Shown here one piece after another: positions 1-5,327 of a stretch of 5,528 nucleotides of DNA. The notes beneath the pieces are model-generated. The model saw nothing but the letters and a program-made list of their open reading frames with translations, searched no databases and was not told the origin of the DNA. Every line of letters begins with the position of its first letter. The stretch's first letter is position 1. The stretch comes from RUG695 sp050943135 (lineage in GTDB: Bacteria; Planctomycetota; Planctomycetia; Pirellulales; Thermoguttaceae): contig JBMNOP010000029.1 of the NCBI GenBank assembly GCA_050943135.1, positions 1 to 5,528 on the forward strand. Direction: 5' to 3'. The position numbers and the translations under genes are program-made.

Positions 1-1
1 G

Positions 2-121
2 TATTTGAAAGAGCTGGAATTCCGTTATAATCACCGTCACGACCCTGACTTATTCGAGCGGTTGGTGGACTACATGTCCGACCTAATACCGACCTACGAT
101 TACGGAGAGGAAGATCAATAG
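2..121 (+). CDS. IS1595-family (ISXO2-like) transposase, C-terminal fragment cut by window edge
   Basis: The frame is open from the first complete codon at base 2 to a TAG at 119-121, giving 39 residues. The peptide begins YLKELEFRYNHRHDPD and continues with LFERLVDYMSDLIP. The Y-L-x-E-x-x-F-R-Y-N-H-R pattern followed by an F-x-x-L segment is the usual C-terminal end of the DDE domain in IS1595/ISXO2-like transposases, which move an insertion sequence by cut-and-paste or co-integrate transposition. The catalytic residues would lie upstream, outside the window, so I cannot tell whether the element is intact. The gene points towards the LRR pair and converges on it, with 120 bp between the two stop codons. 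I could not identify the right terminal repeat of the element in that gap. The family call rests on this short motif by recall. Confidence 0.75.
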   Translation, partial: YLKELEFRYNHRHDPDLFERLVDYMSDLIPTYDYGEEDQ

Positions 122-168
122 TCCGTAGCGATGTTGTTGGAAGACGTAACATTCTCTACTTTGGGAAC

Positions 169-212
169 TGTTTTTCTTCTCCAAGTTGTCAACAACTTGG
201 AGAAGAAAAACA
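169..212. repeat. 44-bp near-perfect palindrome with reversed terminator polarity
   Basis: Arms 169-189 and 192-212 are exact reverse complements (21 bp each) around the two central bases CA at 190-191. The left arm reads TGTTTTTCTTCTCCAAGTTG plus T and the right arm is its complement. As RNA from either strand it would form a long hairpin with a T-rich 5' foot and an A-rich 3' foot. There is no U-tract after the stem, so it is not a standard Rho-independent terminator. It lies between convergent genes: the IS1595 transposase ends at 121 and the distal LRR gene ends at 242. It may be an IS-associated structure, a dispersed palindromic repeat, a mRNA-stabilising hairpin or a cruciform. The repeat is certain and its role is unknown. 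Confidence 0.9.
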
Positions 213-241
213 CTCCGATTAATACAAAACAACCCGATGTT

Positions 242-1345
242 TTAGTCCAAACCGTAAGCAATTACCAAAAAATAAATTTCCGGATTATGACACACACGAG
301 CGGAAGAAGTGAGGGAAAGGGTTGTAAGCTTCGAAAACTTTGCAATGGAATCAATTCCCTCATCGGAATAGAGATGAACAGGAAAATCGATGGCCTTGAT
401 CGGAAGTTTCCCCAGCTGTTCAACCCCTTTTCCGGTTACCAAGAGACACCCGTGGAGGGAAAGAACCCGTAGATGCTTCATCGGCAAAAGCTTCGCCACG
501 GCGTCGTCCGTGATATTTCTGCACATCATTAAATCGAGCAGGCGAAGGCCTTTAAGCCGACTGATTTTTGAGAGAACAGATTCGTTGGCATTGAGGCATC
601 CGCTCAAATAAAGTTTTTTTAAACGAGGGAGCCCAGCAATAGAACCTAAACTCTTTTCGGTAAGATTTACGCAGCAGGTTAGATTGAGATCGGACAAATT
701 TTTTAGTTTGTTGAGAACCGAAAAATCAGGATCCTTCAGCTGTTGGCAATTGACTAAAGCAACCCTTTTCAGATTAGGAATCTCGGAAAGCGGCTGAACA
801 ACGTTATCGGTGATGTTCGGACAGCTGTGTATTTGAATTTGTCTGATTTGGCGGTTCCCCGCAAGCCGCGCAAGCTCGTCCTCGGTTATGTCAGATGAAG
901 CAAAATTGAGGGCAATCGGTTTCTGAGAAGATCCGATATTTATCCAGTCTTGTTCGGTGAGATGATAATACGTTTTTTCACCGTCTCGGGGTCTCACGGA
1001 AAAAGTCATTGTAACCGGATATCCAAGTTTATAGGATCTGACAATGTTGCTTATCGGAAGGAAAAAAGCTAAGCCGAGATTAATAAGAAACAAAAAAAGA
1101 ATTCCCAGCCAATCAAACATGTTCTGTTTCTTCCGGTTAATGACCGCAACGGCCAAAACCGCAAGACACCCGAGCGGTCCGGCCCCGTACAGACCAATCG
1201 TCCCCCCAATCCCCAACATTCTTCCGGCAACGGAAGGGCCGTGGCCCTCTGCCAAAAAGAGAAGCCAGCGGCTCAATAAAAAGACGAACGGGGAAACAAA
1301 TCCGACGACGGTAAGAATAACATTTAAATATTTTCGTTTGCTCAT
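242..1345 (-). CDS. Membrane-anchored leucine-rich-repeat protein (distal paralog)
   Basis: This is a 367-residue protein of unknown function. Three hydrophobic helices lie at about residues 7-31, 44-69 and 77-100. A short basic loop (NRKKQN) between helices 2 and 3 and a basic N-terminus (MSKRK) suggest, by the positive-inside rule, that the following domain faces away from the cytoplasm. From about residue 144 come cysteine-type LRRs with a 25-residue period: starts near 166, 191, 216, 241, 266, 291 and 316, with the form L-x-x-L-x-L-x-x-C-x-x-I-T-D, as in AMN1/FBXL-like repeats. Such domains normally bind other proteins; no enzymatic domain is visible. The ATG at 1345 has AAGGAAG six bases upstream. 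Its paralog lies 49 bp upstream with no terminator between, so co-transcription is likely. Compared with the paralog it has about 35 extra residues before the repeats and roughly two more repeats. Its last ~19 residues (ARVCHNPEIYFLVIAYGLD) break the repeat pattern. Confidence 0.87.
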   Translation of the reverse strand: MSKRKYLNVILTVVGFVSPFVFLLSRWLLFLAEGHGPSVAGRMLGIGGTIGLYGAGPLGCLAVLAVAVINRKKQNMFDWLGILFLFLINLGLAFFLPISNIVRSYKLGYPVTMTFSVRPRDGEKTYYHLTEQDWINIGSSQKPIALNFASSDITEDELARLAGNRQIRQIQIHSCPNITDNVVQPLSEIPNLKRVALVNCQQLKDPDFSVLNKLKNLSDLNLTCCVNLTEKSLGSIAGLPRLKKLYLSGCLNANESVLSKISRLKGLRLLDLMMCRNITDDAVAKLLPMKHLRVLSLHGCLLVTGKGVEQLGKLPIKAIDFPVHLYSDEGIDSIAKFSKLTTLSLTSSARVCHNPEIYFLVIAYGLD

Positions 1346-1394
1346 TGTGGGCTTCCTTATTTTGTATGACCAAAAGAACAGACTGAGGAATGTT

Positions 1395-2288
1395 TCAGTT
1401 GCCCGCAGGACGGTCCTTCCAGTCGATCTCGCATTTGGGAAGTTCGTTCCTGACCCGCCTTACGCCTTCCGGAGTGACGGACGGACAGCCTTGAATCGAG
1501 AGAAATTCGAGATGACGCAACTGCAAGAGTTCGGCAATACCGGCATCGGTAATCTTTTCACACTCTTTCAATTCCAAGCGGCGGAGATTTTTCAGAACGG
1601 CAATCTTTGAGAGCACTTCATCGTCAGCTTGGGAACACCCACTCAAATCAAGTTCTTTTAAGCGGGAAAGAACCGCGACCGTTCCAAGGCTTTCCGCCGA
1701 AATATCCCCGTTGTTGTATAATGTGAGCGCGTCCAATTTTTTCAGATTGCCGAGTCTTGAAAAATCGAGGTCCTTGAGCTGAGGGTTTTCCGACAGGACA
1801 ATTTTTTTTAAACGGGGAATCCTGGCAAGCGACCGAACCACGTTATCGGTGATAGTCGAACAAGAGTGAAAACGGATTTCTTTGATATATCGGTTTCCCT
1901 CAAGTCGCGCAAGGTCTTCGTCGCTGACGTCGGCGCGGTCGAATACCGTTGGATGCGGGTATTGGTATGTCCTGTTAATTGTGGAAACAAAAGCCGAGAT
2001 AGGCAAAATGAGACCGGAGTTAACGAGAAGCAACAGTAAGAGACCGAACCAGGCGAATACCGTTTTGAGCTGTTTTCGGTTGATAATCAATACTGTTAAT
2101 GCAGAGGCGAATCCAACAAGACCGGCACCCCAAATGTTATACGGAGAAAGAGATCCCAACAAACATTGCCACCAATTGCGCTGTCCACCTTCCCTCATTA
2201 GGCTTCCAATTAACCCCAGGCAAAAGAGGAACGGGCAAAGAACCGCAACAACAAACAGAATGATACTCAGGCATTTTCGTTTGGTCAT
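1395..2288 (-). CDS. Membrane-anchored leucine-rich-repeat protein (proximal paralog)
   Basis: This is a 297-residue protein of unknown function and clearly a paralog of the next gene downstream: same MxKRK start, same three-helix N-terminus (about 8-30, 50-69, 77-103), same basic NRKQLK loop, and a shared D/E-x-LARL-x-GNR motif leading into HSCxxITDNVV. LRRs of 25 residues start near residues 134, 159, 184, 209, 234 and 259 and end in a capped form (SVTPEGVRRVRNELPKCEI) typical of the last repeat in such proteins. Two of its repeats have lost the consensus cysteine (SENPQ and YNNGD). The ATG at 2288 is preceded by GAGGT with a seven-base gap. It is the first gene of the probable two-gene minus-strand unit, and its upstream region abuts the left end of an IS256-type remnant at about 2350. 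Placement of the LRR domain outside the cytoplasm is inferred from charge distribution only. Confidence 0.87.
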   Translation of the reverse strand: MTKRKCLSIILFVVAVLCPFLFCLGLIGSLMREGGQRNWWQCLLGSLSPYNIWGAGLVGFASALTVLIINRKQLKTVFAWFGLLLLLLVNSGLILPISAFVSTINRTYQYPHPTVFDRADVSDEDLARLEGNRYIKEIRFHSCSTITDNVVRSLARIPRLKKIVLSENPQLKDLDFSRLGNLKKLDALTLYNNGDISAESLGTVAVLSRLKELDLSGCSQADDEVLSKIAVLKNLRRLELKECEKITDAGIAELLQLRHLEFLSIQGCPSVTPEGVRRVRNELPKCEIDWKDRPAGN

Positions 2289-2306
2289 GGTGCTTACCTC
2301 AGAATT

Positions 2307-2335
2307 TTTAAAGTAAAATAATTACCCAATGTAAA
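2307..2335 (-). promoter_or_regulatory. Candidate promoter of the LRR gene pair
   Basis: Read on the minus strand there is a TTTACA hexamer (2330-2335), a 17-bp spacer and a TTTAAA hexamer (2307-2312), resembling sigma-70 -35 and -10 boxes with five and four matches. Transcription would start near 2300, leaving a very short leader with the GAGGT Shine-Dalgarno at its 5' end, which weakens the call. The -35 lies about 15 bp from the inferred left end of the IS256 remnant, so upstream elements may be IS-derived. Confidence 0.28.
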
Positions 2336-2376
2336 TCGGACGATAACGCGAAGTGAGTTTCACAAATTGTAAGAAA

Positions 2377-2391
2377 GTAGACATGGTCTAC
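2377..2391. repeat. Short inverted repeat near the left end of the IS256 remnant
   Basis: GTAGAC (2377-2382) and GTCTAC (2386-2391) are exact 6-bp inverted arms around ATG. It lies inside the left subterminal region of the IS256 remnant, about 54 bp before the transposase start and about 90 bp upstream of the proximal LRR gene on the other strand. It could be a transposase or repressor binding site, but nothing in the sequence decides this. Confidence 0.4.
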
Positions 2392-2444
2392 GCCACTCGG
2401 TAAAATTGAATTTTCAACAAACAACAACCGAGGAGGCGCAAACC

Positions 2445-2774
2445 ATGTCTGACGCCATTGTACAACTTGATGAATCCGCGTTAAAGGGGGAATTGAAAAA
2501 TTTAGTGAGAACCAGTGTGGAAGAAACGCTAAATGCTCTTCTTGACCATGAGGCGGAGAAATTGGTCAATGCGGAACGTTACGAGCGGCCCAGAGGAAGG
2601 AACGGTTATCGATCCGGGCATTATGATCGCAACTTCACTACGACGTCCGGCGACGTGGCGTTGCACATTCCCAATTTGAAGGGGGTTCCGTTTGAGACAG
2701 CGATCATCGAACGCTATCGTCGGCTAGCCGACGGTCAACCGAGTGGTAAAAATAAATTTGCGAAAGATTCTTGA
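2445..2774 (+). pseudogene. IS256-family transposase, N-terminal fragment
   Basis: The ATG at 2445 is preceded by GAGGAGG at a good distance; an in-frame ATG at 2406 lacks such a site and is not preferred. The 109-residue product carries the N-terminal region of Mutator/IS256 transposases: VRTSVEETLNALLDHEAEKL, then the R-Y-E-R-x-x-G-R-N-G-Y-R-S-G-H-Y-D-R segment, then IPNLKGVPFETAIIERYRR. Family members run to about 400 residues, with the DDE catalytic residues further on. Here homology stops after residue ~93, and a 16-residue unrelated tail (LADGQPSGKNKFAKDS) ends inside the right terminal repeat of the element. All catalytic residues are absent, so the product cannot transpose DNA by itself. 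It might still bind IS ends, since the N-terminal part of this family is the DNA-binding region, but that is inference. Confidence 0.88.
2718..2733. repeat. 16-bp perfect palindrome at the transposase break point
   Basis: CGTCGGCTAGCCGACG is its own reverse complement. It sits exactly where the recognisable IS256 transposase sequence ends (after the ERYRR codons), so it may mark the joint of the internal deletion. It could equally be a chance palindrome produced by that joint. Confidence 0.6.
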
Positions 2775-2799
2775 CACTATCATCTCCTCTAACGTTTGG

Positions 2800-2823
2800 C
2801 GGTTCGCCGGAGCCGTTCTTTTG
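2800..2823 (+). terminator. Weak candidate terminator after the IS256 remnant
   Basis: CGGTTC and GAGCCG can pair (one G-U) around a GCCG loop at 2800-2815, followed by TTCTTTTG on the plus strand. The stem is only six pairs and the T-tract is interrupted, so this is a weak candidate. It lies 19 bp beyond the inferred right end of the IS remnant. Confidence 0.22.
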
Positions 2824-2887
2824 AAGATATTGTCCAAAGCGCCCTGTTGCCGTCCATACGGATCTGAACAGACTGTCGCGTCGAGTT

Positions 2888-2899
2888 GTTGACGTCAAC
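2888..2899. repeat. 12-bp perfect palindrome in unassigned spacer
   Basis: GTTGACGTCAAC is its own reverse complement. It lies in the 2782-2964 spacer between the IS256 remnant and the efflux-gene terminator. No gene in this spacer can be supported; open stretches on either strand are short and do not resemble a family I know. The palindrome could be a regulator site or chance. Confidence 0.4.
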
Positions 2900-2964
2900 C
2901 ACGGATTGACTTTACGTATTCCCGACACAACCGTAAAATTCCGCGTCTCCGGGCGCACCCTACG

Positions 2965-2996
2965 AAAAAAGGGGGAACCCCTTTCGGGATTCCCCC
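2965..2996 (-). terminator. Intrinsic terminator of the efflux lipoprotein gene
   Basis: Read on the minus strand, a GC-rich hairpin (2971-2996: ten base pairs with one internal mismatch, four-base loop GAAA) is followed directly by TTTTTT (2970-2965). The stop codon of the minus-strand efflux gene is about 53 bp upstream, so this is a textbook Rho-independent terminator for that gene. It also implies that the efflux gene is the last gene of its transcript. Confidence 0.92.
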
Positions 2997-3049
2997 CTAG
3001 CTCACGGACAGGAGAGCAATGACTTCAATGAAAATCCGTTTTTCCCGGT

Positions 3050-5089
3050 TCAGTTTTCCCCGATTTCGGGAAGTTGGGTTTCAAGGTAAGGGTTGGTGGT
3101 GTTCGTCGGGACGATGGTCGGATCGGTTCCCTGAATCTGGGGGTAAGCACCGCGACTGACCACCCGAGGCTCGGTCATCTTGTAGTTGATGTAATGACCG
3201 GCATCACGCTCTTGGGCTCGGGTATTGGCATCGAAATAGGCTTTGGTCGGCCAAGGACCTTCGGCGAGGGTAATACCATTGTATTCGAGCAACGAACCTT
3301 TGCGGTAGTTCAGGTTCATGATGGCGACGTTGTAATCGATGACCATCCGGTAGTAGCTCGTTTCGGCGTCGGCCAATTTCTGTTGCGCGTCGAGGAGCTC
3401 GAAGAGAGATGTTTTTCCCGAATCGAACGCTGCCTGAACCGCGCTGACTTCCTGACGGGCGAACCGGAGCAAAGCCAGGTATTCGCTGACCAGATGATAG
3501 GTCCGGTCCAGATCGGCATAGAGGTCAGAGAGGTTGTGGATCGTTTCGAGTTCCTGTTCCTGGAGGAGGGCGCGTTCGCGAGAGAGCATCAACTCAGCAT
3601 TGCGCACGGCGGCCAGTTGGCGGCGGAACCCGATCGGAACCTGCATCGACATGCCCATGGTCCAGTCCTGATACCCATCGCGGGTCAGGCTGCGCATGGC
3701 ACTCCCCGAGGAGGTGTAGTAGCTGTAGTTCGAGGGGTCGTAGTCGGTACGGTCTTTGTAGGAGAACAGATCGTGCCCCATCCCATGGAACCGATACTGA
3801 CCTTCGAAATTCAGTTCGGGCAGGAGGAAGTTGCGGGCGGCAATCAGTTCAAGTTCCCGTTTCTTTACCGTCCACTTCTGACGACGGAGCTCCGGAGTGC
3901 GGGCGAGCGCTTCGGCTTCGATTTCGGTCCAATTGTACTTCACATGAGCGACGGTCGGTTCGTCGATCGGTTTGATCAAACGGCCGTCGGTCGGAGCAAT
4001 CCCGAGGAGGTAACGCAGGAGGCGTTCATTCTTGTAAAGATTGTTCTGTGCCTCCTTAACCGCAACGAGGAAACGTTGATAGTTCTGTGCGGCCTGCGCC
4101 TGGTTCTGAGCGGTCCCCTGGAAATACCCTTCGTCCATCTGCGCTTTGATCGTCCGCCAAGATTGGAGGGCCGATTCAAGACCGACACCCGAAGCGTGCA
4201 GGTTACGATAAGCGTAGTAGAGGTTCCAGTAGGTCTCTTCGAGATCTTTCAGGAAGTCGCGCACACCGATTTCGAAATCGGCCAGGGCAATATCCTCGTT
4301 GATACGCGCCAGCACAACACCGTTGTAGTTGCCGACGGTCGCACCGGGTCCGGCGATCCGGTTGAATTCGGTCCCGGCCCCCTGAAGGAGAGGATGACTG
4401 AATCCGGCCAAGAGTTCGCTCGTCCAGTGGGACCCCCACAGACGGGAACTTGCGTCGGAGTAATCGTAAGCGGCTCCGGCCTGGGCGTAGAAGGTGCCCC
4501 CGGTCGCGGTCACTTTCGAAAGAGTCGATTGGAACGTGCCCATTTCGGTGTGGGTCGCGTAGGTCCGACTGTCACGATAGGAGCCGGCTTCGTTCGTCGC
4601 CGGGTTGGCGCTGTTCCAGTTCACGCTCGAGTTCCAGATCGCGTCGTAAGCCGACAGAGTGGCGGCCACACCGGAAAGGGGGTTCGATTCGACGAGCGCC
4701 GGATCCCAAACGGTCAGTGTGCTCGACGGATAGTTGAGCAGCAATCCGGGCATCCCGTTGACACCGGCCGCGGAAAAGTTGATCCCCTGAAGTTGGCGAA
4801 GGATTTTGCTGTTGTCGAGGGCCATCTGGCGGCATTCGTCAAGAGTCAATTGCCATTCGCTCTCCGGGTCGGGATTGCTGAGGGTGAGGGGTTCGTGGCA
4901 GTTCACGACGTCGTCGAGTGTCTCGACGCAAGAGTCCGGATACTCGATCCGTGTCTGCTCCGCGATGTACTGACCCGCCACGTTTCCCCTGGGAAAGAGG
5001 AATTTCGGCTGCTGGGGCTGGCATCCAACCAGAAACCCCAGCAGGACGAATCCTGTAACCAATGCTTTTAGTTCAAGTTTCCAACTCAT
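3050..5089 (-). CDS. TolC/OEP-family outer-membrane efflux lipoprotein
   Basis: This 679-residue protein is an outer-membrane channel of the outer-membrane efflux protein family, which joins an inner-membrane pump and a periplasmic adaptor to export drugs, metals or proteins. Residues 1-22 are a lipoprotein signal ending in a lipobox (LVGC, Cys23), so the mature protein should be lipid-anchored. The first OEP repeat starts near residue 79 (WQLTLDECRQMALDNS). It continues with a long helix near 265-298 (DFEIGVRDFLKDLEETYWNL) and ends in ERLLRYLLGIAPTDGRLIKP (355-374). The second repeat runs from about 387 (WTEIEAEALARTPELRRQKW) through VPIGFRRQLAAVRNAEL to DAQQKLADAETSYYRM and LEYNGITLAEGPW. 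The protein is longer than TolC (about 470 mature residues). The excess lies in a linker at 24-78, a tyrosine- and serine-rich stretch at about 120-235, and a polar tail after 612. The tail GPWPTKAYFDANTRAQERDA is of planctomycete type as I recall it. The ATG at 5089 has AGGA about nine bases upstream. No pump or adaptor gene lies in the window, so the substrate is unknown. Confidence 0.94.
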   Translation of the reverse strand: MSWKLELKALVTGFVLLGFLVGCQPQQPKFLFPRGNVAGQYIAEQTRIEYPDSCVETLDDVVNCHEPLTLSNPDPESEWQLTLDECRQMALDNSKILRQLQGINFSAAGVNGMPGLLLNYPSSTLTVWDPALVESNPLSGVAATLSAYDAIWNSSVNWNSANPATNEAGSYRDSRTYATHTEMGTFQSTLSKVTATGGTFYAQAGAAYDYSDASSRLWGSHWTSELLAGFSHPLLQGAGTEFNRIAGPGATVGNYNGVVLARINEDIALADFEIGVRDFLKDLEETYWNLYYAYRNLHASGVGLESALQSWRTIKAQMDEGYFQGTAQNQAQAAQNYQRFLVAVKEAQNNLYKNERLLRYLLGIAPTDGRLIKPIDEPTVAHVKYNWTEIEAEALARTPELRRQKWTVKKRELELIAARNFLLPELNFEGQYRFHGMGHDLFSYKDRTDYDPSNYSYYTSSGSAMRSLTRDGYQDWTMGMSMQVPIGFRRQLAAVRNAELMLSRERALLQEQELETIHNLSDLYADLDRTYHLVSEYLALLRFARQEVSAVQAAFDSGKTSLFELLDAQQKLADAETSYYRMVIDYNVAIMNLNYRKGSLLEYNGITLAEGPWPTKAYFDANTRAQERDAGHYINYKMTEPRVVSRGAYPQIQGTDPTIVPTNTTNPYLETQLPEIGEN

Positions 5090-5327
5090 GGTTTTATTCC
5101 TGTCCGTGAAGTAAACCCATTAAAAACTACCGTTATAGCGGGTATTTCCGCTACAAGCCTTATAATCAGTATCGTCCCCATAATCGTTAAAATTTAACCG
5201 ATGCTGAGGTTTTTTTTGTTTTTTAGCGGAAGAATCCTTAAAGTTTCACTTTTCGGACAGAAAAACTACCTGTTTTAACAGGCTCAGCCATCCCGGCAAA
5301 AAACCGGAAGATTCCGCACTCCCTTGC
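5090..5327. promoter_or_regulatory. Divergent upstream region of the efflux gene, with inverted repeats
   Basis: No gene is supported here. On the minus strand a TATAAC hexamer (5132-5137) could be the -10 box of the efflux gene, but no good -35 lies at the usual distance. It overlaps an inverted repeat TAGCGG-GTATTT-CCGCTA (5136-5153), which could be an operator. A second AT-rich inverted repeat, GTTAAAATTTAAC, lies at 5186-5198. A small hairpin CCTGTT-TT-AACAGG is at 5269-5282, and plus-strand T-runs of eight and six lie around 5210-5224. The region separates two possible divergent genes, so shared control is plausible but unproven. Confidence 0.35.

Larger units (their letters stand above)
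2350..2781 (+). mobile_element. Internally deleted IS256-family (Mutator-type) insertion sequence remnant
   Basis: A truncated transposase (2445-2774) is flanked by matching inverted ends. The right end reads AATTTGCGAAAGATTC followed by TTGACACTATC; its outer sequence, seen inwards, is GATAGTGTCAAG, a form I recall for IS256-family ends. The left end (from about 2350) reads GAAGTGAGTTTCACAAATT. The ends share TTTCnCAAATT (2358-2368 against 2755-2765, inverted, one mismatch) and, further in, an exact 9-bp inverted pair CCACTCGGT (2393-2401) and ACCGAGTGG (2738-2746), with indels between. At about 430 bp the remnant is far shorter than a full IS256 element (about 1.3 kb), because most of the transposase is missing. 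I see no matching 8-bp target duplication (GATAACGC on the left, ATCTCCTC on the right). The exact boundaries are inferred. Confidence 0.6.

Noticed and set aside
169..212. The long palindrome as an intrinsic bidirectional terminator
   Set aside because: A terminator needs A-stem-T order; here the order is T-stem-A, with no T-run after the stem on either strand.
131..472. A 113-codon plus-strand open frame over the palindrome and LRR 3' end
   Set aside because: Most of it is antisense to the well-supported LRR gene, it contains the palindrome, it has no ribosome site and its product shows no family features.
1044..1610. A 188-codon plus-strand open frame antisense to both LRR genes
   Set aside because: It runs antisense across the 49-bp LRR intergenic gap and the two paralogs; the minus-strand proteins have clear repeats and ribosome sites.
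2704..2958. An 84-codon minus-strand open frame across the IS256 break point
   Set aside because: It starts with GTG, runs antisense through transposase sequence, the palindrome and the right IS end, and resembles no family; a chance frame.
3074..5071. A 665-codon open frame on the plus strand, fully antisense to the efflux gene
   Set aside because: It is a mirror effect of the GC-rich third positions of the real gene. It starts with TTG, has no convincing ribosome site, and its product is a Gly/Val/Arg/Phe-rich string without family features, whereas the minus strand encodes a clear OEP protein.
5269..5282. The CCTGTT-TT-AACAGG hairpin as a minus-strand terminator
   Set aside because: The stem is six pairs with a two-base centre, the T-run starts three bases away, and no convincing minus-strand gene ends just before it.
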